Shown in pieces: positions 41,711 through 50,437 of a stretch of DNA of 64,000 nt. The stretch is from NCBI RefSeq assembly GCF_003945385.1, contig NZ_AP018920.1, positions 7,130,001-7,194,000 on the forward strand. The letters are read 5' to 3'. Below the pieces are notes generated by a model. The model worked only from the letters and a program-made list of their open reading frames with translations, did not search any database and was not told the origin of the DNA. The number at the start of each line of letters is the position of its first letter. Within the stretch, counting starts at the first letter, position 1. A program made the translations under genes and the position numbers. This stretch comes from Pseudonocardia autotrophica. GTDB lineage: Bacteria > Actinomycetota > Actinomycetes > Mycobacteriales > Pseudonocardiaceae.

Positions 41711-42644
41711 GGTCGTTCTCCTGGTCGGGGTCGGTGAGCCGGACCGACGAGCGGGCCAGCGTTTCCAGCCGGGTGGCCAGGCCGTCGACGAACAGCGCCA
41801 CGGCATCGGAGCGGGGCCGATCCGGCAGCCGGACGCAGAGCATCCGGCGGGACAGCCCGGGGCGGGCGATCGGGTAGGCGCGCAGGGTGCCGTCGCGCAG
41901 CCGGGGCTCGACGATGCTCGCCGGCAGCACGGTCACCCGCCCGCTGCGGGCCACCAACGAGGTCATCACCGAGAGGTCGTCGACCTCGAGGCGCGGGTGC
42001 ACCGCGACGGCGTGCGCCCGCAGTGCGTCGTCGAGCACCATCCGCAGTCCGTGCCGGCGCGACGGGAGAACCAGGTCCAGCCCGGCCAGCGCCGGGAGCG
42101 GGACCGGCACCGGGACGTCGAGCTCGACGTGCGCACCGGTGGCGACCAGCAGCTCCTCGTCCAGGATGTCCTGGCAGTCCAGGTCGTCCTGCACGAAGTT
42201 CTGGTTGATCACCGCGCAGTCCAGGGCGCCGGAGCGGACCTGTTCGACGAGCTCGGCGCTGAACCCGTAGGTGGCGTGGATGCTCACCTGCGGGTGAGCC
42301 ACCGCGAAGCGGGCGACCGTGTCGGCCAGCGCCTCGTTGGTCGCCGAGGCGACCAGGCCGATCCTGATCGCCCCGGTGACCGGGGTCCCGTTCCCGGCGA
42401 TCGCGTCCCGGGCCGTGGTGAGCTGCTCCAGCAGCGGCGCGAAGAGCCGGTAGGCCTGCTCACCCGCCGCCGTCGGGGTCACCCCGCGCCGGTTGCGTTC
42501 GAACAGCGCCTGGCCGAGCTCGTTCTCCAGCTTGGCGATCTGCATGGACAGCGCCGACTGGACGATGTTGAGCCGGGCGGCGGCGCGGGTGACGTTGCGC
42601 TCCCGGTACAGGCACTCGAAGTAGGACAGCTGCCGCAGCTCCAC
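41700..42644 (-). CDS. LysR-family regulator of the carboxylate-catabolic island
   Basis: A 314-residue regulator with the LysR N-terminal winged helix (LRQLSYFECLYRERNVTRAAARL..., about 3-60) and a periplasmic-binding-like effector domain (90-300). It lies inside the operon, 6 bp after ubiD and overlapping ubiX, rather than divergent as is usual. In Cupriavidus hmf clusters a LysR protein (HmfR) is also present. It probably activates the divergent operons from the 48.4-48.9 kb control region in response to the pathway acid. Confidence 0.93.
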   Translation of the reverse strand: MELRQLSYFECLYRERNVTRAAARLNIVQSALSMQIAKLENELGQALFERNRRGVTPTAAGEQAYRLFAPLLEQLTTARDAIAGNGTPVTGAIRIGLVASATNEALADTVARFAVAHPQVSIHATYGFSAELVEQVRSGALDCAVINQNFVQDDLDCQDILDEELLVATGAHVELDVPVPVPLPALAGLDLVLPSRRHGLRMVLDDALRAHAVAVHPRLEVDDLSVMTSLVARSGRVTVLPASIVEPRLRDGTLRAYPIARPGLSRRMLCVRLPDRPRSDAVALFVDGLATRLETLARSSVRLTDPDQENDHDS

Positions 42645-42650
42645 CGCGCA

Positions 42651-44099
42651 TCACCCTCCCTGCGGCGGGTCCTCCGCCGCCTGCTCGTGCCATCCCTCGG
42701 GGGCGGGCCGGACCAGCTCGGCGACGTCGAGCTCCTGCTCACCGGGCACCCGGATCCGGGTGTAGCGCATGCCGGTCGCGCCCGGCGGGACGGTGGCGTC
42801 GAAACCCAGCTTCGACCCGATCCCCTCGTCGGTCGAGGGGTCCAGCTTGGATCCCTGGGTGCCGTGCACCGTCACCAGGTCACGATCGGCCTGGAACCTG
42901 GTGGCGACCGCCCACTCGACCTCGGTCGGGTCGTGCACGTCGACGTCGGTGTCGACGACGGTGACGTGCTTGATGTCGTAGTGGGTCGCGAGCGCACCGA
43001 GCACCACGTTGCGGGCCTCGCCGGGCGCGGGCCGGTCGACCTGGACGTAGAGGTGGTAGCGGCAGACCCCGCCGCGGGACAGGTGCACGTCGCGCACGCA
43101 GGGGAAGCTGCGGCGCAGGTGGGACAGGAACGACGCCTCCCGCGGGATGCCGCCGAGCAGCAGGTGCTCGGTGCCGCCGCCGACGATCGTGTGGAACAGC
43201 GGGTCGCGGCGGTGGGTCAGCGCGTCGAGGGCGATGACGTGCCGGCGGGCCCGCTCGCCGTAGTACTGCGGGAACTCGCCGAACGGCCCCTCCTCCTCGC
43301 GGATGTCGGCCAGCAGCCGGCCCTCCAGGACGATCTCCGCCGACGCCGGGACCCGGACCGAGTTGGTCCGGCAGCGCACGACGTCGAGCGGACGCCCGTG
43401 CAGCGCCCCGGCGATCTCCAGCTCGTCCTGGCCGAGCGGCACGATCGCCTGCGACGCCATCAGGGTGAGCGGGTCGACGCCGATCGCCACCGCGAGCTCC
43501 AGATCCCCGCCCTCGCGCTCGGCGTCGTCGAACATCGCCAGCGTGTGCCGGGGCAGCAGCAGCGCGCCGAGCCGGTCCGGGCCGCTGACCTGCAGCCGGT
43601 GGATCGACACGTTCTGCACGCCGGTGTCCGGGCGGCGGGCGATCAGCAGCCCGGCGGTGATGTAGGCACCCGAGTCGTGCTCGTTGTGCGTCGGGATCGG
43701 GAGCTGCGCGGTCAGGTCGACATCGGTGTGCACGACCTCCTGGCAGGGGGCGTCGGTGGTCTCCCGCCACGGCACCGGATTGCGGCAGGCGTCGTCGAAC
43801 CGGGCGACGAGCTCGTCCTGCGGCACCGCGCAGGCCTCGGCCATCCAGGAGCGCCGGGACACCAGCCCGGACACGACCGGGACCGGATGGCCGCCGGGGC
43901 GCGGGAACACCGTCGCGGTCCGGCCGTCCATCCGGTTCGCCAGCCCGGCGACGCCGAAGGTCAGGTCCAGGTCCGGCACGGTCACCGACAGCCGCCCGTC
44001 GGCCCTCAGGTGCTCCAGCCAGCCGCGCAGGTCGGCACCGGGGGGCGGCCCCGCGGGCCGGCCGGTGATGGCGGCGCGGGCGTCGTGGGTCGTGCTCAT
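42651..44099 (-). CDS. UbiD-family (prenyl-FMN) decarboxylase
   Basis: A 482-residue protein with the UbiD layout. The catalytic Glu-Arg-Glu motif is seen at IREEEGPFGEF (about residues 266-276), and the prenyl-FMN-binding region around VSIHRLQV and GALLLPRHT. UbiD enzymes reversibly (de)carboxylate unsaturated, aromatic or heteroaromatic acids; close relatives include HmfF (furan-2,5-dicarboxylate) and pyrrole-2-carboxylate decarboxylases. The start overlaps the FMN oxidase stop by 4 bp. With UbiX in the same operon it is self-sufficient for cofactor. Substrate inferred from the neighbouring ligase/hydroxylase set. Confidence 0.92.
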   Translation of the reverse strand: MSTTHDARAAITGRPAGPPPGADLRGWLEHLRADGRLSVTVPDLDLTFGVAGLANRMDGRTATVFPRPGGHPVPVVSGLVSRRSWMAEACAVPQDELVARFDDACRNPVPWRETTDAPCQEVVHTDVDLTAQLPIPTHNEHDSGAYITAGLLIARRPDTGVQNVSIHRLQVSGPDRLGALLLPRHTLAMFDDAEREGGDLELAVAIGVDPLTLMASQAIVPLGQDELEIAGALHGRPLDVVRCRTNSVRVPASAEIVLEGRLLADIREEEGPFGEFPQYYGERARRHVIALDALTHRRDPLFHTIVGGGTEHLLLGGIPREASFLSHLRRSFPCVRDVHLSRGGVCRYHLYVQVDRPAPGEARNVVLGALATHYDIKHVTVVDTDVDVHDPTEVEWAVATRFQADRDLVTVHGTQGSKLDPSTDEGIGSKLGFDATVPPGATGMRYTRIRVPGEQELDVAELVRPAPEGWHEQAAEDPPQGG

Positions 44100-45367
44100 C
44101 TCGGGCTCCAGGAGGTGGGATGGCGGATCGCGAGTCGGCGGAGCGCGGCGAGGTCGAGTGCGCCGTGCTGTGCCATGGCCGTGCGGAGCTCCTCGGTCAG
44201 CAGCTCGGCGACGTGGGCCGCGCCGACGTCGCCGGCCCCGGCCAGTCCGGTGAGGAAACCGCGACCGCTGAAGACGGCCCGGGCGCCGAGTGCCAGCGCG
44301 CGGGCGACGTCGAGACCGCTGCGGATCCCGCTGTCGAACAGGACGGTGCATCGGTCGCCGACGGCCTCGGTGACCGCCGGCAGCACGTCGATCGCGGCAG
44401 GGGCCGCGTCGGACTGGCGGCCACCGTGGTTGGACACCAGGACGCCGTCGGCGCCGGCGTCGACGGCCGCGCGGGCGTCGTCGGGGTGCAGGATCCCCTT
44501 GACGACCAGTGACCGCGGCCAGATCGCGCGGAACCGGCGTACCTCGTCCCAGCTCAGGCCACCGCGCAGCTCGCGCTGGACGAACCCGGCAACCGCGCCG
44601 AGATCGGGCTCGCCATCGGGGGCGTCGACGTAGCGGGCGATGTTGGCGAACAGCGGAACCCGGCTGCGCAGCGCCGCCCGGGTCCAGGCCGGATGCAGCG
44701 CCAGCTGCACGCCGAGCCGGGGCGACGGACGGAACGGCACCGACAGCCCGTTGCGCAGGTCGCGCGGCCGCTTGGACCGGACCGGCGCATCGAGCGCCAG
44801 CACCAGCACCTGCGCGCCGGCGACCTCGGCCCGCCGGACGAGGTCGATGCTGACCCGGTGCTCGTCGCGGGGCATCCCGTAGAGCTGGAACCACAATCGC
44901 TCACCGCAGATCGCGGCCAGGTCCTCGATCGACGCCGACGCCAGCGTGCCGGTGACGTACGGCAGCCCGGCCGCCGCGGCGGTCCCGGCGAGGCGCCGGG
45001 ACGCGTCCGGCCAGGCGACGCCGTCGTTGCCGGTCGGGGCGATCCCGATCGGCACCTCGTAGCGCCGGCCGAACAGCTCGACGCCGGTGTCGACCGTCCC
45101 GATCCGCCCGTACCGCGGGACGATCTCGATCCCGTCCAGCGCCGCGCGGTTGCGTGCGCCGCCGCGGTCGTCGCCGGTGCCGCCGTCGACGAAGTCGAAC
45201 GCGAACCGCGGCGAGCGACGCCGGGCCGCCCGCTCCAGGTCGGTCATGGTCGGGAACCGGCGGCGCCGCAGCGCCTCCGGCGTGCGCCCGCTCGCCGGAC
45301 CCCAGCCGGCGCCGGACCGGGTGGTCCGCCAGGTCAGCGCGTGCAGCGGGTCCGCGCGGCGACTCAC
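44096..45367 (-). CDS. FMN-dependent 2-hydroxyacid oxidase/dehydrogenase (mandelate/lactate type)
   Basis: A 423-residue TIM-barrel flavoprotein. Family markers: GIAPTGNDG near residue 115, WFQLYG, the catalytic His/Arg region VSNHGGRQSD (about 325-334) and the phosphate-binding DSGIRSGLDVARALALGA. It oxidises 2-hydroxyacids to 2-oxoacids. The GTG start overlaps the ThDP-enzyme stop (GTGA). Paired with that decarboxylase it recalls the mandelate pathway, in which S-mandelate dehydrogenase feeds benzoylformate decarboxylase. Heteroaryl-glycolates are plausible substrates here. Confidence 0.9.
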   Translation of the reverse strand: MSRRADPLHALTWRTTRSGAGWGPASGRTPEALRRRRFPTMTDLERAARRRSPRFAFDFVDGGTGDDRGGARNRAALDGIEIVPRYGRIGTVDTGVELFGRRYEVPIGIAPTGNDGVAWPDASRRLAGTAAAAGLPYVTGTLASASIEDLAAICGERLWFQLYGMPRDEHRVSIDLVRRAEVAGAQVLVLALDAPVRSKRPRDLRNGLSVPFRPSPRLGVQLALHPAWTRAALRSRVPLFANIARYVDAPDGEPDLGAVAGFVQRELRGGLSWDEVRRFRAIWPRSLVVKGILHPDDARAAVDAGADGVLVSNHGGRQSDAAPAAIDVLPAVTEAVGDRCTVLFDSGIRSGLDVARALALGARAVFSGRGFLTGLAGAGDVGAAHVAELLTEELRTAMAQHGALDLAALRRLAIRHPTSWSPR

Positions 45368-47025
45368 CGGGCGCACTCCCGCAACTGGGTGATCGTCGAG
45401 GAAACCGAGATCTGCTCGGGATCGGTGACGACCTCGATCACGGTCGGGCCGTCCCTCAGCAGCGCCGTCGCCAGGGCCGGTCCGAACTCGGCGTCGCACC
45501 GCACGGTCTCGCCCGCGGCGCCGAAGGCCCGGGCCAGCGCCGCGAAGTCCGGGTTGCCGAGATCGGAGCCGACGACCCGGCCGGGGTGCGCCCGCTCCTG
45601 GTGCATCCGGATCGAGCCGTACATGTTGTTGTTCATCACGACCAGCACCACCGGGGTGCGCAGGCGGACGGCGGTCTCCAGCTCCTGCACGGTCATCATC
45701 GCGCCACCGTCGCCGGCCACCGCGACGACCGGCCGGTCCGGATGCGCGAGCCGGGCACCGATCGCAGCCGGCAGCGCATAGCCCATCGCCCCGGAGGCCG
45801 CACCGACGTAGCTGTGCGGGCGACGGAAGCGGAAGAAGGTGTGCAGCCAGCCGGCGAAGTTCCCGGCGTCGTTGGTGATCACCGCGTCGTCCGGCAGCCC
45901 GGCCCTGAGCAGCCGGATCACCTGCCGGGAGTCGACGCGGTCGGTGTGCTCGGCCTCGGCGATCGCGGTCGCCTCCTCGTAGGCCGCGCGGCGCGCGGCC
46001 GCCCACTCCGCGCGGCCGGCCGGGATCCCGGCCGGGGCGGCGGTGGTGAGCTCGTCCAGGGCCGCTCCGGCGTCGGCGACGACGCCAAGGACCAGCGGAT
46101 GGCTCTTCCCCAGCATCCGCGGGTCGATGTCGATCGCGACGACCCGCGCGTCGGTGATCGCGGTGTAGTTCTGCACGGTGATCTCGCCGAGCCGGGAGCC
46201 GACGGCGAGCACCAGGTCGGCGCCCGACAACGTCCGCACGATCTGCGGGTTCGTGCCCATCTGCAGGTGACCGGCGTAGAGCGGGTGGTCGTTGTCGAAC
46301 ACGTCGTGCCGGCGCCAGGCCGCCAGCACCGGAACCCCGGTCCGCTCGGCGAACTCGCGCAGCCGGTCCTCGGCGCCGCCGCGCAGCACGCCGGCCCCGG
46401 CGACGATCACCGGTCGCTCGGCCGCGGCCAGCTCGGCGAGTACATCGGTCACGTCGTCGGCCGAGGGGCGTGGCCGGGGCGGCGCGACCGGCGCCCGCAC
46501 CGGCGCCGTGCTCGGCGCGCCGAAGACCTCCTCCGGCAGCGACAGCACCACCGGACCGGGCCGCCCGGTGGTGGCCAGCACCAGCGCCCGGTGCACCGCG
46601 CCGGGAACCCGGACCGGATCGGCCTCCTCGAACGCCGCCTTGGCGACCGGTCCGAGGAACGCGGGCACGTCGGTCTCCTGGAAGCCCTCCCGGCCCTGGT
46701 GGCGATGGCTCATCTGGCCGACGAGCACCAGCATGGGGGTGGAGTTCTCGGTCGCGGTGTGCACACCGATCGAGAGGTTCGCCGCCCCGACGGCCCGCCC
46801 GCCGAGTGCCACACCGACGGTGCCGCTCGCCGCGGCGTGCGCCTCGGCCATGAACGCGGCCCCGCCCTCGTGCCGGGTCGCGACGAACTCCGGCCGGCCC
46901 GGTTCGAGTAGGGCGTCCAGGAAGTGCGTCGCGCTCTCCGACGGCACGCCGAAGACGTGGCGGACCCCCCAGGCGGACAGCGTGTCGGCGAGGACGGTCG
47001 ACACCGTCCGGGCGTCGGGGGTCAT
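45364..47025 (-). CDS. thiamine-diphosphate-dependent decarboxylase (benzoylformate decarboxylase/acetolactate synthase family)
   Basis: A 553-residue three-domain ThDP enzyme. The activating glutamate is in RHEGGAAFMAEA (about E53); the ThDP/Mg motif is AGDGGAMMTVQELE followed by MNNNMYGS (about residues 443-478). Sequence style is that of the acetolactate-synthase-like/2-oxoacid decarboxylase branch; the FAD-site residues of true AHAS could not be judged. Coupled by 4-bp overlaps to the symporter before it and the FMN oxidase after it. Proposed role: decarboxylate the 2-oxoacid made by the oxidase. An unrelated acyloin or oxalyl-type role remains possible. Confidence 0.88.
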   Translation of the reverse strand: MTPDARTVSTVLADTLSAWGVRHVFGVPSESATHFLDALLEPGRPEFVATRHEGGAAFMAEAHAAASGTVGVALGGRAVGAANLSIGVHTATENSTPMLVLVGQMSHRHQGREGFQETDVPAFLGPVAKAAFEEADPVRVPGAVHRALVLATTGRPGPVVLSLPEEVFGAPSTAPVRAPVAPPRPRPSADDVTDVLAELAAAERPVIVAGAGVLRGGAEDRLREFAERTGVPVLAAWRRHDVFDNDHPLYAGHLQMGTNPQIVRTLSGADLVLAVGSRLGEITVQNYTAITDARVVAIDIDPRMLGKSHPLVLGVVADAGAALDELTTAAPAGIPAGRAEWAAARRAAYEEATAIAEAEHTDRVDSRQVIRLLRAGLPDDAVITNDAGNFAGWLHTFFRFRRPHSYVGAASGAMGYALPAAIGARLAHPDRPVVAVAGDGGAMMTVQELETAVRLRTPVVLVVMNNNMYGSIRMHQERAHPGRVVGSDLGNPDFAALARAFGAAGETVRCDAEFGPALATALLRDGPTVIEVVTDPEQISVSSTITQLRECAR

Positions 47026-48446
47026 GCGGTGCGCTCCGTCGTGGTCGGCTCCGGCATCGGCTGCTCGGGCGCGCCGGGACCGCCGCGCCGGGCGAACAGG
47101 TGGAACAGGGTCATTGTCAGCATCGGGACGGCGACGGCGACGTAGGCGTTGTCGATGCCGAACGGGTTGCCGAGCAGGAACCAGCCGATCGTCGCGACGA
47201 GCGCGGCGAAGATCGAGGTCAGGGCACCGGTGCGGGTCCCGAAACCGGGCCGGAAGAACATGAGCAGCACCAGCACGGCGAGGCCGGCCCGCAGCGCCTT
47301 GGCCAGGAAGGTCACCGCGACGACGTCCTCGGCGGTGACCGCGAGCAGCACCGGGAGCAGGCCGACGGCGAGTGTCGCGGAGCGCAGCAGGAGCACGCTG
47401 CGCCGGTCGTCGCCGGTGCGGTTCATCGCCGGATCCAGGAAGTCCTTCACCAGCAGCGTCGAGCAGCCGAGGGTGATCGCCGCGACGGTGCCGAAGATGG
47501 CGCCGGCGAGCCCGGCGACGACGAACCCGGCGACCAGCGGCGGGAGATCGACGGTCAGCGAGGGCAGCGCCTGGATCGGGTCGATCCCTGGGTGGATCAC
47601 GGCCGCGCTCATACCGACGACCGAGGCGAGCAGACCGTAGGGGATCAGGATGGCCGCCGACCACAGCGTCGCGATCCGGGCCCTGTGCGGGTCCGGGGTG
47701 GTCGCGATCGCCTGGACCACGTACTGGGTGGCGAAGATGGCGCCGACGCCGGCGACCATCCAGGCGAAGATCTGCGACCAGCCGACGCCGCTGACCGAGA
47801 AGAACTCGGGCGGCAGTTCGATGCGCAGGTTGCCGGGTCCACCGGCCCGGCCGATCGCGACGGCAGCCAGGATCCCGATACCCACGAGCATCACCAGGGC
47901 GTGCAGGACATTGGTGTAGACGACCGAGCGCATCCCGCCGATCAGCACGTAGACGGTCGCAGCGACGCCCACCAGCAGGATCGCCGGGACCTTGCCGATG
48001 CCGAGCAGGCCGGCCAGCACCGCGCCGCCGCTGGCGTAGGTCGAGACCGCGACGGTCATCAGCGCGCACACCATCAGCACCGAGGTGGCCTTGCGGACCC
48101 GCTCGCCGTAGAACCGGGCGAGCGCCCCGGAGATGGTCGACTCACCGAGCGCGCGGAAGCGGTGCGCGAGCAGCCAGGCGAAGAGGATGAAGCCGATGCC
48201 CAGCACGGCGATGTTCCAGGCGGCCGAGATCCCGGACCGGTAGGCGACCTGGGCCGTCCCCACGCTCGCCGTCGTCCCGATGAACTCCGACGCCAGCAGG
48301 AAACCGATGAGGATGGCGGGGAACGCCTTCCCGCCGGTCGTGAAGCTCGCACTGGTGCCGGACGACCGCCGGACCAGGAAGCTGATCAATGCGAGTACCG
48401 CCATGTAGGCGGCCACGCAGAGCAAGACGATCCACACTGATTCCAT
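47022..48446 (-). CDS. sodium:solute symporter (SSS family)
   Basis: A 474-residue membrane protein with about 13 helices and SSS signatures (GFLLASEFIGTTASVGTAQ in helix 2, the GGMRSVVYTNVLHA segment, AGLAGAIFGTVAA). SSS members co-transport monocarboxylates, amino or aromatic acids with sodium. The ATG at 48446 was preferred to upstream starts because GGAG lies 8 nt before it and the first helix begins at once. First gene of the leftward operon, so it likely imports the pathway substrate. Confidence 0.92.
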   Translation of the reverse strand: MESVWIVLLCVAAYMAVLALISFLVRRSSGTSASFTTGGKAFPAILIGFLLASEFIGTTASVGTAQVAYRSGISAAWNIAVLGIGFILFAWLLAHRFRALGESTISGALARFYGERVRKATSVLMVCALMTVAVSTYASGGAVLAGLLGIGKVPAILLVGVAATVYVLIGGMRSVVYTNVLHALVMLVGIGILAAVAIGRAGGPGNLRIELPPEFFSVSGVGWSQIFAWMVAGVGAIFATQYVVQAIATTPDPHRARIATLWSAAILIPYGLLASVVGMSAAVIHPGIDPIQALPSLTVDLPPLVAGFVVAGLAGAIFGTVAAITLGCSTLLVKDFLDPAMNRTGDDRRSVLLLRSATLAVGLLPVLLAVTAEDVVAVTFLAKALRAGLAVLVLLMFFRPGFGTRTGALTSIFAALVATIGWFLLGNPFGIDNAYVAVAVPMLTMTLFHLFARRGGPGAPEQPMPEPTTTERTA

Positions 48447-48663
48447 GCTGATTCTCCAGGCCATTCGGGAGGTGCTGATCATTCAGTCACGCCCGGCCCC
48501 GAGGAGTCCAACGGTCTTTCGAGATGGGCGGCATCAGACCCGCTGATTTCTCCGCACCACCATGCCTTTCTCCTCGCCACGAGCCTGCCGCGGCGATCGT
48601 CCCGGATCAGCGTAACGATCTTCCGCGATGCCGATCGACAGTCGGCGACGTCAACCATTCAAC

Positions 48664-48688
48664 TCATTGCACGAACGTCTCGCAATGA
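48664..48688. promoter_or_regulatory. dyad TCATTGC-N11-GCAATGA, candidate LysR site
   Basis: Perfect 7-bp arms separated by 11 bp, about 200 bp upstream of the ligase promoter and 220 bp from the symporter start. The wide spacing suits a LysR-type activator binding between divergent promoters. Confidence 0.5.
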
Positions 48689-48864
48689 CGCAAAAATCGC
48701 AGGGCGACATCGCGATCCCGCTGTTTCTGCGGGTCGCATATCGCGCGCGTCCAGTGAGCCGATCGCAGCAGTCGTGGGCAATTCACACCGTCCGCCACCG
48801 GTCTCGCCGAATTGTCCGGAACCCCTCGGCATCCAGCCTTCCGGCACGATCCGGCGGCGCGGCC

Positions 48865-48894
48865 TTGTCAGTAGACCATACGAAACGTATGGTC
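48865..48894 (+). promoter_or_regulatory. ligase-operon promoter containing a 21-bp dyad
   Basis: -35 TTGTCA (48865-48870), 17-bp spacer, -10 TATGGT (48888-48893). The perfect dyad GACCATACG-AAA-CGTATGGTC (48874-48894) fills the spacer and -10, a position that would block polymerase, so a repressor is expected in addition to LysR. Confidence 0.7.
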
Positions 48895-48922
48895 CGGAAC
48901 AGACTGACGACGAGGGGATCTC

Positions 48923-50437
48923 ATGGACCTGGTCACGACGCTGCGCTGGGCCGCGGAGCGCACCCCCGAGCGGGTGGCGGTCGCCGGCACGGGCCGGCGA
49001 CTCACCTACCGCGAGTGGGACGCGCGCACCGACCTGCTCGCCGGCGCACTCCACCGGTCCGGGGTGCTCCCCGGCGACCGGGTCGTGCTGCTGATGCACG
49101 GCGGCGAGCAGCTCGCGAGCCTGCACCTCGCCCTGCAGAAACTGGGCGCGGTGTCCGTCCCGCTCTCCACCCGGTTCGGCGTGGAGGAGCTGACCTACTG
49201 CCTCGGCGACGCGGCACCCCGGCTGGTCGTGGCCGATCCCGCGCACTCCGACCGGGTGGTCGCGGCCGGCGGCGAGTCGCTGCTGCGGCTGGTGGCCGAG
49301 ATCGACGCGCTGGCCGAGCGGTCCGCCGAGCCGGCCGGGCCGGTCGCCGTCGACGAGACCGCCACCAGCGTGATGCTCTACACCTCGGGGACCACCGGGA
49401 AGCCGAAGGGCGTGCCGCGCACGCACCGCGCCGAGCACTCCGCGGCCGTCGCTCACGTGATGCAGACCCGGCAGCGCCAGGGGGTGAGCGCCCTCGGGGT
49501 GATGCCGCTGTTCCACACGATGGGCCTGCGCACCCTGCTGGCCTCGATCATCGTCGGCGGCACCTGGGTCGGCCAGCCCGCCTTCGACGCCGAGGAGTCG
49601 ATGCAGCTGATCCTCGACGAGCGGATCGGCTCGCTCTACCTGGTACCGACGATCTACTGGGCGCTGCTGCGCACCGGCCGGCTCGCCGAGGCCCGCACCC
49701 TGGACAACCTGGCCTACGCCGGGGCCGCGATGACCCCGTCGCTGGCCGAGAAGCTGGTCGACGAGGTCGGTCCGGCCTCGTTCGTCAACCACTTCGGCTC
49801 GACCGAGATCTACACCTTCACCATCGGGCCGGACGTCGCCGCCAAGCCCGGCTGCGCCGGCCGGGCCGGCCTGTTCTCCCGGGTCCGGCTGATCGCGCCG
49901 GACGCCGGCGCCCCGGTCGACGAGCTGGTGAAGCCCGGCGAGCAGGGCCAGGTCATCGTGTCGATGGACTCGATGGAGGCCTTCGGCGGCTACTGGCAGC
50001 GGCCGGACGCGAACGCCAAGTCGATCCGCGAGGGCTGGTACCACACCGGCGACCTGGCCGTCGCCGACGACGACGGGGACCTCTGGGTCTCCGGCCGCAC
50101 CGACGACATGATCAACTCCGGCGGCGAGAACGTCTACCCGGACGAGATCGAGTCCGTGCTGGCCCGCTGTCCCGAGATCGACGACGTGTGTGTGGTCGGG
50201 CTGCCCGACGAGCGCTGGGGGCACGCGGTCAGCGCGTTCGTCGTCCCGGTCCCGGGTGCCGACCCGATGGCCACCGCCGAGCGCGCGATGGCGTTCGCCC
50301 GGGAGAACCTGCCGTCCCTCAAGCGCCCGAAGCGGGTGATCGCGGTCGACTCGGTGCCGCGCTCCGGGGTCGGCAAGACCCTGCGCCGCACCCTGGTCGC
50401 GGGCGAGTACGAGTCCAGGGGCGAACTGCGTGCCTGA
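48923..50437 (+). CDS. aryl/furoyl-CoA ligase (ANL family, HmfD-like)
   Basis: A 504-residue AMP-forming ligase: P-loop-like TSGTTGKPKGVPRTH (about 155-169), FGSTEIYTF (A5), YHTGDLAVAD (A7), the GRTDDMINSGGENVYPDE hinge region (A8) and the C-terminal catalytic Lys in RSGVGKTLRR. It activates a carboxylate to its CoA thioester. Head of the rightward operon; gene order after it matches 2-furoate degradation, so 2-furoate or a related heteroaromatic acid is the proposed substrate, with benzoate-type acids as alternatives. ATG behind GAGGGGATC. Confidence 0.9.
   Translation: MDLVTTLRWAAERTPERVAVAGTGRRLTYREWDARTDLLAGALHRSGVLPGDRVVLLMHGGEQLASLHLALQKLGAVSVPLSTRFGVEELTYCLGDAAPRLVVADPAHSDRVVAAGGESLLRLVAEIDALAERSAEPAGPVAVDETATSVMLYTSGTTGKPKGVPRTHRAEHSAAVAHVMQTRQRQGVSALGVMPLFHTMGLRTLLASIIVGGTWVGQPAFDAEESMQLILDERIGSLYLVPTIYWALLRTGRLAEARTLDNLAYAGAAMTPSLAEKLVDEVGPASFVNHFGSTEIYTFTIGPDVAAKPGCAGRAGLFSRVRLIAPDAGAPVDELVKPGEQGQVIVSMDSMEAFGGYWQRPDANAKSIREGWYHTGDLAVADDDGDLWVSGRTDDMINSGGENVYPDEIESVLARCPEIDDVCVVGLPDERWGHAVSAFVVPVPGADPMATAERAMAFARENLPSLKRPKRVIAVDSVPRSGVGKTLRRTLVAGEYESRGELRA

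Larger units (their letters stand above)
48447..48922. other. divergent control region of the catabolic island
   Basis: 476 bp between the two divergent operons, with lower G+C than the genes. It holds a 7-11-7 dyad (48664-48688), a 9-3-9 dyad in a near-consensus rightward promoter (48865-48894), a minus-strand TACGCT -10-like box (48609-48614) and TTGACG (48649-48654). No gene is supported in it. Confidence 0.75.
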
